Notes: generated from the sequence alone by a model not told the origin. A DNA stretch of 6,436 nt from Thermoplasmata archaeon (GCA_022865445.1 JALHSX010000192.1:1-6436); one strand, 5' to 3'; shown: positions 1 through 6,004, counted from the first letter of the stretch. Made by a program: numbers and translations.

Positions 1-276
1 ATCGTCGTTGAGATCCTTGGCAAGAAGGACGGCAAGGACGTCATGGCCAAGGTGTGGACTACCTTGTCTCACGAAGAGGCCTACAGGATATGTAGGAGCA
101 ATGCCACTGGCTACCTGGTTGGCGCGGCCGGAGCCATCGGAGCCGAGATGATAATTTCTGGTGAGCTCAAGAACAAGGGATTGCTCGTGCCCGAGCAGCT
201 TCCTGCTAAGAAGTTCATCGAGAGGTTGCCCCCAAAGAAACTGGAGGCAAAGAGCAAGATCACACCTCTCAGGTGA
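1..276 (+). CDS. Saccharopine-dehydrogenase-like oxidoreductase, C-terminal part only
   Basis: The reading frame is open from the first base to the TGA at 274-276, so the gene begins outside the window; the ATG at 43 is an internal methionine. The 91 visible residues resemble the last part of saccharopine-dehydrogenase-like proteins (COG1748 type): a beta strand (AKVWTTLSHE), then a glycine/alanine-rich helix (TGYLVGAAGAIGAEMIISGE), the K-x-KG-x-L-x-PE turn (KNKGLLVPEQL) and an F-x-x-x-L helix. The complete protein at 3883-5061 ends in the same order (SIVADWLVKGKI, then RRGTLPPEA, then FFRELAKR), so the two are homologues, though clearly diverged. The N-terminal Rossmann nucleotide-binding half is not visible. 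The family uses NAD(P) to form or break C-N bonds in amino-acid conjugates in the cytoplasm; the substrate here is unknown. It points towards the MttB operon but is separated from it by a long gap and a promoter. Confidence 0.75.
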   Translation: MVVEILGKKDGKDVMAKVWTTLSHEEAYRICRSNATGYLVGAAGAIGAEMIISGELKNKGLLVPEQLPAKKFIERLPPKKLEAKSKITPLR

Positions 277-379
277 CACAAGGCCGAGACTCCAACTTCA
301 GTCATCTCTCGAATGTAGTGAGTTCAGATCCTCCCAGCCTGAGCAATAACAGAGAGATGAATGATCAGGGCTCGGCGCG

Positions 380-508
380 ATGGATTGCGATTTCCATCCC
401 TACTTGGTTCAGGGCGGTGTGGCGTCTCACAGCGAGGAGCATGTGCGATTCGCGGAAGACATCTACGATACCCTAAGCGCACACGCACTCGACCAACTAC
501 TGCGTTGA
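380..508 (+). CDS. Possible small ORF of 42 residues, function unknown
   Basis: ATG at 380 opens a frame that ends at TGA 506-508. The predicted peptide looks protein-like: it starts MDCDFHPYLVQGG and continues into an acidic amphipathic helix (SEEHVRFAEDIYDTLSAHAL) ending DQLLR. An AGGG at 367-370 lies 9 bases before the ATG, a weak ribosome binding site. An in-frame stop (TGA 362-364) closes the frame just upstream, so it is not the visible tail of a longer intact gene, but it could be the end of a decayed one. I do not recognise the family. A 42-codon frame can arise by chance in sequence of this composition, so this is a tentative call based only on the helix-like residue pattern. Confidence 0.22.
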   Translation: MDCDFHPYLVQGGVASHSEEHVRFAEDIYDTLSAHALDQLLR

Positions 509-662
509 ACGATCGGCCGTTGAACAGCCGGCTCGTCCGGTTCTGATTCCCTCCGGTGCGATAACACTCTGATTGAAAAGAGCTAGAGGTTCCAGTCCAC
601 GCACGGCACTTTGGGCATGGTCTTTCCCAGGCAAGGCTTTCGCGTTCATTTTCGAAGAGTCC

Positions 663-683
663 AGACCACGGACTAGACCACGG
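663..683. repeat. Tandem direct repeat AGACCACGG, 12-base period
   Basis: AGACCACGG occurs at 663-671 and again at 675-683, separated by ACT. A partial third copy, TAGACCA, sits at 745-751 between the TATA-like box and the ribosome binding site. The copies flank the predicted promoter of the methyltransferase operon. A period near one helical turn is compatible with a regulator binding site, but this is inference from position only. Confidence 0.4.
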
Positions 684-713
684 TGATGGAAAGAAGTCTG
701 TTCGTCAGAGTCC

Positions 714-728
714 AAAAAGATTTATCTA
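714..728 (+). promoter_or_regulatory. Archaeal BRE/TATA-type promoter of the methyltransferase operon
   Basis: A purine stretch AAAAAGA (714-720, BRE-like) is followed directly by TTTATCTA (721-728), close to the archaeal TATA consensus. Transcription starting about 25 bases after the centre would begin near 750, giving a leader of about 20 bases that carries the ribosome binding site. The in-frame ATG at 683 lies upstream of this box, which argues for translation starting at 770. Confidence 0.5.
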
Positions 729-750
729 CAACGTTGGAATGCTCTAGACC

Positions 751-760
751 AAAGGAGGGG
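751..760 (+). promoter_or_regulatory. Ribosome binding site that decides the start at 770
   Basis: AAAGGAGGGG contains a GGAGG core (754-758) complementary to the 16S rRNA 3' end and lies about 10 bases before ATG 770. The upstream in-frame ATG at 683 has no comparable site, so the gene is taken to start at 770. Confidence 0.65.
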
Positions 761-769
761 AGTTTTGCA

Positions 770-2236
770 ATGCCAACATTTGCAGAGAGATTCAGGGTAA
801 GAAAACCAGTGGCAATACTGAGAGAAGAGGATAAGAAGCAGATCCACGAAGCCGGCCAGAACGTCATGGAGAACGTTGGCGTCAGGATACACAGCAAGAT
901 GGCCCGTGACTCGCTCAAGAAAGCAGGAGCCATTGTCGATGAGAGAACCAGCGTCGTCAAGTTCCCAACAGACTTGACAAAGTCATTGATCTCGAAAGTG
1001 CCTCAAGGAATTGTCCTGGCGGGTCGCGAAAAGGAATACGACCTTCCCCTCGACGGCCAGCACTGCTACTACACGACCGATGGATGCGGGATCAGCGTGT
1101 GGGATCAGAAGACCCGCACTAGGAGGCTCTCGGTCCTGCGGGACATAACAAACACGGCAATAATCAGCGACTGGCTGCCGTACCTCAGCATCTATGAGCC
1201 CATGGTTGTCCCCTCAGACATCCCGCAGAAGATCCATGTCATCGTCGGGATGAAGGAATCCTTCAACATCACGAGGAAGCACATCCTCAGCGAATCCACA
1301 TCAACCCCCGAAGAAGCAGAACTCCAGATCAAGATGGCATCGGAGATAGTTGGTGGGCTGGATGAATTGAGGAAGAGGCACATAATGTCGGCAATGGTCT
1401 GCACCATGTCCCCCCTTACTCTCGACGGACACGCCACTGACGCAGCGATGGTCTGGTCGCGGGCAAAGGTCCCAGTGCATATCACAGGAATGGCTATGAT
1501 GGGGGTCAGCTCACCGGCGACAATCGCTGGGAATCTGGTCGTCAACCATGCTGAGACCCTGGCCCTGGCGGCGGCCATGCAGGCGCATACGCCAGGATCG
1601 CCGGCCATCTATGGCTCGGTCCTTTCGAACATGGACCCACGGACAGGGGCAATCCAATTGTCTTCGCCAGAAGCGCTCGTCCTGTGCGCGGCGGCGGGCG
1701 AGATGGCCAGATTCGTCAAGATGCCGTCATATGGAGGCATCGGATGTAACGCAAGAACGCCGGGCATGCAGAGCTCGCTGGAGAATGGCATGCTAGCCCT
1801 TGCCAGCGCGCTGTTCGGCCAGGAGATCAACAATGGGATCGGGATGCTCGATTGTTCGACCGTGCTCTCCTACGAACAGATGATCATCGACGACGATATC
1901 GTCGGCAGGGCAATCACCGCCGGCCGCGAGATACCCGTCACGAAAGAGAGCCTGCATCTGGACATGATCAAGGAAGTCGGCATCCTCGGAATGGGCACAA
2001 AGAAGGGAAGCTACCTGGGGGAGAGGGCCACGATGACAGAGGCGCGTCAGTTCTACCAGTCGTTGATCTTCAACTCCGAACCTTTTGAACAGTGGGAAAG
2101 GAAGGGGAAGAAGGATGACCTGACACTAGCGAAGGAGAAGGCCGATTGGATCCTGAAGAACCACAACCCCGTCAGGCTGGACGAAGGAATCTCGAAACGG
2201 CTCGACCAGATCGTGAAGGAAGCTGCCAAAGCTTGA
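770..2236 (+). CDS. MttB-family (COG5598) methyltransferase, non-pyrrolysine, paralogue 1
   Basis: The protein has 488 residues from ATG 770, the usual length of the trimethylamine methyltransferase (MttB) superfamily. The in-frame ATG at 683 would add 29 residues unlike the family N-terminus. Visible landmarks in family order are the N-terminal helix (IHEAGQNVMENVGVRI, about 25-40), TTDG (102-105), SPLTLDGHATDA (214-225), the barrel core SSPATIAGNLVVNHAETLAL (about 247-266), PGSPAIYG (275-282) and SPEALVLCAAAGEMAR (299-314), and a C-terminal IKEVG segment (400-404). Known members move a methyl group from tri- or quaternary methylamines to a corrinoid protein in the cytoplasm. Archaeal MttB has pyrrolysine (amber codon) near residue 334; here the frame runs through that region (GGIGCNARTPGMQ, 322-334) with no stop, so it belongs to the non-Pyl group, as MtgB does. 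The substrate is unknown. It is the first gene of a likely three-gene operon. Confidence 0.88.
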   Translation: MPTFAERFRVRKPVAILREEDKKQIHEAGQNVMENVGVRIHSKMARDSLKKAGAIVDERTSVVKFPTDLTKSLISKVPQGIVLAGREKEYDLPLDGQHCYYTTDGCGISVWDQKTRTRRLSVLRDITNTAIISDWLPYLSIYEPMVVPSDIPQKIHVIVGMKESFNITRKHILSESTSTPEEAELQIKMASEIVGGLDELRKRHIMSAMVCTMSPLTLDGHATDAAMVWSRAKVPVHITGMAMMGVSSPATIAGNLVVNHAETLALAAAMQAHTPGSPAIYGSVLSNMDPRTGAIQLSSPEALVLCAAAGEMARFVKMPSYGGIGCNARTPGMQSSLENGMLALASALFGQEINNGIGMLDCSTVLSYEQMIIDDDIVGRAITAGREIPVTKESLHLDMIKEVGILGMGTKKGSYLGERATMTEARQFYQSLIFNSEPFEQWERKGKKDDLTLAKEKADWILKNHNPVRLDEGISKRLDQIVKEAAKA

Positions 2237-2320
2237 TCGATGTGGTATCGCGCACGTGAAGCACATCCCGTAGACCGTACCAAGAAATGGGAATCGACGA
2301 ACATATCAGAAAGGGAACGA

Positions 2321-2326
2321 AGGAGG
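2321..2326 (+). promoter_or_regulatory. Ribosome binding site supporting a GTG start at 2335
   Basis: AGGAGG lies 8 bases before the in-frame GTG at 2335-2337. The alternative ATG at 2287 is preceded only by ACCAAGAA, with no good Shine-Dalgarno match. Starting at 2335 also gives an N-terminus similar in length to the paralogue upstream. Confidence 0.6.
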
Positions 2327-2334
2327 AAAGAAAA

Positions 2335-3819
2335 GTGGCAGTCGCGCGCCTGCGATTCCTGAGCTCAGACGAAGAAGAGCTGGTGCATGAAAAAAGTCTC
2401 GAGACTCTGAGCGAGATCGGAGTGCTCGTCAGGAGCGAATCCGTACTATCGCTGCTGGATGATTCGGGCGCGAGTGTTGACAAGAGAAGCCAGATCGCAA
2501 GGGTTCCAGAAGGCATGGTCAGTGACGCGCTCAAGAAGGCGCCAAGCGAGTTCAGGATGTGCGCCAGGGACCGCGCGAACGACATCGAGGTCCCAACGGC
2601 AGGAGCGCCTCATCTCACGACAGACGGTCTCACGCTCTACATGAAAGATCTTGAGACGGGTGAGAAGCGCAACGCCACTAGAAGTGATTTCGCAGAATTC
2701 GCAAGACTCGCAGACGCTCTTGAAGCTGTCGATTTCTTCTGGCCTATTGTGACGATATCAGACGTACCATCCAGCAGTCACAACTTGCACGAGCTCTGGA
2801 CGGCATTTCAGAACTGCAGTCTCCATGTCCAGGGGGATTGCACCGACCCTCTCGATGCGAGGAAAATGATAGAGCTCGGGGCACTTATCGTCGGCGGACA
2901 GGAGGAGCTCAGGAGAAGACCGATATTCTCCTGCGCCACCAACCCGATTTCCCCCTTGTCGTTTGACAAAGGGGCGGTGGAGGCACAGGTCGAGTTCGCA
3001 AGAGCGGGCGTCCCGATCCTTTGCCACTCCATGTCCATGTCAGGCATGTCTGCACCTGTCACATTGGCGGGAACCATCGTGAACTTGAACGCCGAGAACC
3101 TAGCCAGCATAGTCATATCCCAATGCGCATCACCTGGGGCGCCGCACATATACGGGTCATGCTCGATGCCCGCGGACTTGATGACGGGAGCCATCAACCT
3201 CTTCGCACCCGAGGGAATGATGATATCTGCAGCGGCAGGACAGATGGCAAGACGATACAGAAGACCTTGCATGGTAGCTAACTGGGGTATGGGAGGGAAG
3301 GGGCCGGGCATCCAGGCATCGTTGTCTGAGGCCTTTGCATATACCTTGGGCGTGTTCTCCGGCAGCGACCTGATTTCCGGGATCGGTGGACTTGACTATG
3401 CCAAGGGATGCTCAATGGAGCAGATGGTGCTGGACTCGATCGTGTGGGACAATTTCCGGGCGTTCTTGAGAGACTTCACGATCGACGACAAGATGGCTGC
3501 CCTCGATGTCATGAGGGAAGTCGGGCATGGCAACAGCTTCCTCTCGCATGCCCACACCGGGAAGAATTTCAGGAAGGAGTTGCACTTCTGGGACAAGGAC
3601 AACTTAGCCCTCGAGGCCACATTGTCTAGCGAGATGCTGCCCAAAGCACGCAGGATTGCGAAGAAGTTGCTGAAGGAGCATGAAGTACCGACACTCGAGA
3701 GAGAAGTTGTCAGGAGAGGGGAGCTGGTCTTGAAAGAGCACGACAGAGAGAAGAGGAGCAAGTCTGGCTCAGAGGGGGTTCATATTCGCTCTCGACCGAA
3801 CAAAAAAGACATTAGATGA
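2335..3819 (+). CDS. MttB-family (COG5598) methyltransferase, non-pyrrolysine, paralogue 2
   Basis: From GTG 2335 the protein has 494 residues; ATG 2287 would add 16 (MGIDEHIRKGTKEERK). It is a diverged paralogue of the preceding gene. Shared landmarks are SLETLSEIGVLV (21-32), LTTDGLTLY (94-102), IVGGQEELRRRPIFS (185-199), SPLSFDKGAVEAQVEFARAG (206-225), SAPVTLAGTIVNLNAENLAS (239-258), SPGAPHIYG (266-274) and APEGMMISAAAGQMAR (291-306). The C-terminal signature GNSFLSHAHTGKNFRKEL (399-416) is nearer to classical MttB than the first paralogue's. There is no amber codon; the Pyl-equivalent region reads NWGMGGKGPGIQ. After the family's usual end there is a basic, low-complexity tail of about 24 residues (EKRSKSGS...KKDIR). 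The expected role is methyl transfer from an N-methyl compound to a corrinoid protein; the substrate is not determinable. The gap to the previous gene is 98 bases, so co-transcription is likely. Confidence 0.87.
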   Translation: MAVARLRFLSSDEEELVHEKSLETLSEIGVLVRSESVLSLLDDSGASVDKRSQIARVPEGMVSDALKKAPSEFRMCARDRANDIEVPTAGAPHLTTDGLTLYMKDLETGEKRNATRSDFAEFARLADALEAVDFFWPIVTISDVPSSSHNLHELWTAFQNCSLHVQGDCTDPLDARKMIELGALIVGGQEELRRRPIFSCATNPISPLSFDKGAVEAQVEFARAGVPILCHSMSMSGMSAPVTLAGTIVNLNAENLASIVISQCASPGAPHIYGSCSMPADLMTGAINLFAPEGMMISAAAGQMARRYRRPCMVANWGMGGKGPGIQASLSEAFAYTLGVFSGSDLISGIGGLDYAKGCSMEQMVLDSIVWDNFRAFLRDFTIDDKMAALDVMREVGHGNSFLSHAHTGKNFRKELHFWDKDNLALEATLSSEMLPKARRIAKKLLKEHEVPTLEREVVRRGELVLKEHDREKRSKSGSEGVHIRSRPNKKDIR

Positions 3820-3870
3820 ATATGCATACGGATTGAGGACCAGCACAGTAGAGAGAAGCTATGGCCAGAT

Positions 3871-3876
3871 GGAGGT
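3871..3876 (+). promoter_or_regulatory. Ribosome binding site of the oxidoreductase gene
   Basis: GGAGGT lies 6 bases before ATG 3883. It fixes the start, which falls directly before the first beta strand of the Rossmann fold. Confidence 0.65.
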
Positions 3877-3882
3877 CTAAGA

Positions 3883-5061
3883 ATGAAGGTACTAGTGATA
3901 GGCGCGTCGGGACAGATCGGAGCATGGACAGTCAAGGATTTGGTCGATCACTACGACGCAGAGATCATAGCAGCGGACCTGAGCCTCGAGAGAGTCAAGA
4001 AGCTCGCGCAGCAGGTCGGGAAGGAGAATGTCACACCCATCAAGCTGGATGCAACCGACCCTGGAGCAGTAAGAGCTGCCGGCAAAGGGGTGGACGTGAT
4101 CCACAACTCCGCCTGGTATGAACTGAACATCAAGATAATGCCAGTCGCCATAGACCTCGGCGTTCACTATTCCGATCTCGGCGGTTTCTACGATCACACC
4201 TTGGAGCAGCTTAAGTACGACAAGAAGGCGAAGGACGCAGGGGTCACGTGCGTCCTCGGAATGGGGAGCTCACCAGGCATCACGAACGTTTGCGGGGCGG
4301 CAGGCGCGAGGAAACTCGACTCGGTCAGGGACATCAGCATCTACTGCAGCTGGGGAACCAAGGTCAAGAGCGACAACGCAGCTTTTCCGACCTACTCGAT
4401 CAGGACTGTCCTCGACGAGATAACCCAGGAGCCTGGTATCGTTGAGAACGGCAAGAAGAAGAAAGTGCCGGCCCTTTCGGGCATGACCGAGGTCCTGATG
4501 CCAGACCCGGCGGGAAAGGTCGTCGCGTACTACGTCAAGCACTCGGAACCTGCGACAATGGCAGACTTCATCGGCAAAGGGACCAAGAACGTAAGCTTCA
4601 GGATTGGTTTCCCCGCGAATGATTTCACCACCTTCAAGACACTCGCGCAGCTCGGCTTCGGAAGCACGGAGCAGATCAATGTCGGAGGATTCTCGACGTC
4701 CCCGAAGGACTTCATCACAGCCATGTATCTGAAGTCGGTGGAGGCTTCTAGGGAAGCAGGCCAATCAGTCGAAGACTTCGACTACTTCAGGATAGATGTC
4801 GACGGCACAAAGGACGACAAGGATGCGAGGGTGACCTACTACGTCAAGACTTGGAACGACCTCGAGAAGGGTCTACCATCAGCAAGGGACACCTCAGTCC
4901 CCCCATCAATAGTCGCCGACTGGCTCGTTAAGGGCAAGATCGACAGGAGGGGCACGCTACCACCGGAGGCATGCATCGAGCCCGAGCCGTTCTTCAGGGA
5001 GCTGGCCAAGAGAAAGATACTTGTCGAGGAGGAGATGCAACAGACCAAGACATACTACTGA
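3883..5061 (+). CDS. Saccharopine-dehydrogenase-like NAD(P)-dependent oxidoreductase
   Basis: The protein has 392 residues, a normal length for the COG1748 saccharopine / carboxynorspermidine dehydrogenase-like family. The N-terminus is a Rossmann fold with GASGQIG (7-13), and the second strand ends in Asp (AEIIAADLS), which favours NAD over NADP, although that rule is not strict. The family pattern follows: LDATDPGAV, VDVIHNSAWYELN, AIDLGVHYSDLGGFYDHTLEQ, AKDAGVTCVLGMGSSPGITN (about 116-135). The C-terminal half ends with the family helix and turn SIVADWLVKGKIDRRGTLPPEA and FFRELAKRKILVEEE. Such enzymes reductively join or oxidatively split secondary amines between an amino acid and a keto acid or aldehyde. 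Here it lies 63 bases after an MttB-like gene, so it may process the demethylated amine or amino acid; this is inference. A related partial protein lies at 1-276. Confidence 0.87.
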   Translation: MKVLVIGASGQIGAWTVKDLVDHYDAEIIAADLSLERVKKLAQQVGKENVTPIKLDATDPGAVRAAGKGVDVIHNSAWYELNIKIMPVAIDLGVHYSDLGGFYDHTLEQLKYDKKAKDAGVTCVLGMGSSPGITNVCGAAGARKLDSVRDISIYCSWGTKVKSDNAAFPTYSIRTVLDEITQEPGIVENGKKKKVPALSGMTEVLMPDPAGKVVAYYVKHSEPATMADFIGKGTKNVSFRIGFPANDFTTFKTLAQLGFGSTEQINVGGFSTSPKDFITAMYLKSVEASREAGQSVEDFDYFRIDVDGTKDDKDARVTYYVKTWNDLEKGLPSARDTSVPPSIVADWLVKGKIDRRGTLPPEACIEPEPFFRELAKRKILVEEEMQQTKTYY

Positions 5062-5189
5062 TGCTGCCCTAACAACGCAATGGTCCCTTGATCGAAAGAT
5101 AGCCAGGTGTTCGAGTTTGTACGCAGCTCACTGCACGAAGAGTTGAAATACGCCAAATCCAAGTTCTCACTACCGGTGTCTCAATTGCG
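5062..5189. other. Short intergenic stretch after the operon
   Basis: No T-rich archaeal terminator or clear promoter is visible. A GTG-initiated frame of 37 residues (5107-5220, VFEFVRSSLHEELKYAKSKF...) ends in TGA overlapping the ATG at 5217 as ATGA. It has no good ribosome binding site and no recognised homology, so it is not called as a gene; it may be decayed sequence upstream of the GyrI-like remnant. Confidence 0.35.
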
Positions 5190-5327
5190 AATGTCAAGCT
5201 TGAATCGAGAAGACAGATGACGATAGCGTACATCGAACATGTCGGAAGCTATGGCAAAATACCTTTCGACAGATACATCGGCCAGCTCTACGGCCGGGCC
5301 AAGGAGAGCAAGGTCATGCCAGGATTC
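5190..5327 (+). pseudogene. Remnant of a GyrI-like small-molecule-binding domain
   Basis: The frame reads NVKLESRRQMTIAYIEHVG, then SYGKIPFDRYIGQLYGRAKE and SKVMPGF. This matches the first strand, the x-A-Y-x-x-H-x-G-x-Y motif and the first helix of the GyrI-like / AraC-type effector-binding fold, which binds small hydrophobic molecules and often acts as a sensor. The complete domain is about 150 residues; only about 46 remain. Homology stops after MPGF, where the convergent gene ends, and the open frame to 5411 is then simply antisense to that gene. At the front, the only usual start codon is ATG 5217, which would remove part of the first strand; in-frame codons back to the stop at 5100-5102 include no ATG, GTG or TTG. 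Loss at both ends suggests a decayed or rearranged gene rather than a working protein. An automated annotation might call 5217-5411 as a 64-residue protein. Confidence 0.55.
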
Positions 5328-5991
5328 AATCAGTGTCATCTGGGGGCGGCTGAGCCAGCAGCTCCGGGGCGACAGGGTCGTCGTGGGGAGGCATCTGGAA
5401 GGGCTTCCTGATTCTCAATACTGCGAGATAGGCAGCAAACGCAGCCGCGAGTCCGAACGCAGCAGAGGGCAGCACCCAGGACAGCCAGGAAGATCCTCCG
5501 TCTGTAGGAAAGCCCCCCTGATCATACGTCGCCTCCTTAGTCGGCAGGAACCCGTAGAGGTAGTTGTTCCCCTTCTCGGCCATCAGACCAGCCGACAGGA
5601 ACACGGCGGCGCAAAGCAACAGCAACCAGGTCGCTGACAGCAAAATAACGATCCTGGTGCTCTCGTTGGGCGCGATCAGGTCCTTCGCCTTCCAGCTGAG
5701 GCCGTAGTACACGAACCCGTGCTCCTCGTACCTTTTGACCAGCCCGCCATCCTCCATCTTCTTCAGGTGCCTGTAGACCGCCGCCTTGTCCACGTTCACA
5801 ACCTCGGACAACTGCGAGACGGTCCTGCGCATTGGCTGGAGAGCCTTCAGTATCTCGAGCCTCGTGTCAGAGGCCAACGCGAACAGCGACTTCTTGTCGA
5901 GCTCCACACGCATGTGCCCTGCTCCTGGCACCGGAACGTGCTCCCGTATCATCAATGTAGCACTCGTGGTAACGGAGTCGCTTGATCCCAT
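5326..5991 (-). CDS. Membrane-anchored ArsR-like winged-helix regulator
   Basis: The protein has 221 residues from ATG at 5991. The N-terminal half is a winged helix-turn-helix: LASDTRLEILKAL (39-51) is the typical ArsR-family helix, VSQLSEVVNVDKAAVYRHLKKME (58-80) holds the helix-turn-helix, and KRYEEHGFVYYGLSW (86-100) is the wing. Two hydrophobic segments follow, about 113-136 (IVILLSATWLLLLCAAVFLS) and 169-193 (WLSWVLPSAAFGLAAAFAAY), separated by a loop of about 30 residues predicted outside the membrane. The tail is proline- and aspartate-rich. The DNA-binding domain would face the cytoplasm, so this could be a one-component membrane-bound transcription regulator. The start is uncertain: the start at 5991 has GAGGGAG close upstream, while the ATG at 5913 (residue 27, giving 195 residues) has a better AGGAG 8 bases away. 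It lies 13 bases after the propeller gene, a likely operon. No ligand-binding or cysteine metal site is evident. Confidence 0.83.
   Translation of the reverse strand: MGSSDSVTTSATLMIREHVPVPGAGHMRVELDKKSLFALASDTRLEILKALQPMRRTVSQLSEVVNVDKAAVYRHLKKMEDGGLVKRYEEHGFVYYGLSWKAKDLIAPNESTRIVILLSATWLLLLCAAVFLSAGLMAEKGNNYLYGFLPTKEATYDQGGFPTDGGSSWLSWVLPSAAFGLAAAFAAYLAVLRIRKPFQMPPHDDPVAPELLAQPPPDDTD
5922..5926 (-). promoter_or_regulatory. Ribosome binding site for an alternative internal start at 5913
   Basis: On the minus strand AGGAG lies 8 bases before an in-frame ATG (5913-5911), which opens the winged-helix domain at MRVELDKKS. This competes with the start at 5991, so the first 26 residues of the longer form may not be made. 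Confidence 0.35.
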
Positions 5992-6004
5992 GTCTCCCTC
6001 GCAT

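Larger units (their letters stand above)
277..769. other. Intergenic region of about 490 bases upstream of the methyltransferase operon
   Basis: No gene of ordinary size is supported here on either strand. The open frames are short and mostly have low-complexity or unlikely translations. What can be seen is a possible small ORF (380-508), a short hairpin-like element near 515-542 (AGCCGG and CCGGTT arms around CTCGT, with one G-T pair), a 12-base-period direct repeat of AGACCACGG (663-683) and, at the right end, the promoter and ribosome binding site of the downstream gene. No tRNA or T-rich archaeal terminator was recognised. The length is unusual next to the 63-98 base gaps inside the operon, so it may hold regulatory sites or decayed sequence. 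Confidence 0.5.

Noticed and set aside
497..610. Possible tRNA suggested by T-loop-like GGTTCTGATTCC and GGTTCCAGTCC
   Set aside because: No matching acceptor stem, anticodon arm or D arm could be paired around either segment.
683..769. N-terminal extension of the first methyltransferase from ATG 683
   Set aside because: It lies upstream of the predicted TATA box, lacks a ribosome binding site and does not resemble the family N-terminus; ATG 770 has a strong site.
1192..1608. Minus-strand open frame of 138 residues
   Set aside because: It lies fully antisense to the conserved MttB-like gene and its translation has no family-like pattern.
2808..3311. Minus-strand open frame of 167 residues
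   Set aside because: It is antisense to the second MttB-like gene, which has clear family motifs across the same bases.
3798..3828. Possible internal promoter before the oxidoreductase (AT-rich patch with GAATATGCATA)
   Set aside because: It overlaps the end of the preceding gene and the match to a BRE/TATA pair is weak; co-transcription explains the layout.
4270..4764. Minus-strand open frame of 164 residues
   Set aside because: It is antisense to the saccharopine-dehydrogenase-like gene; the plus-strand frame carries the conserved motifs.
5107..5220. 37-residue GTG-started frame overlapping the next ATG as ATGA
   Set aside because: It has a poor ribosome binding site and no recognisable family, and the downstream frame is itself a broken remnant, so the overlap is weak evidence of coupling.
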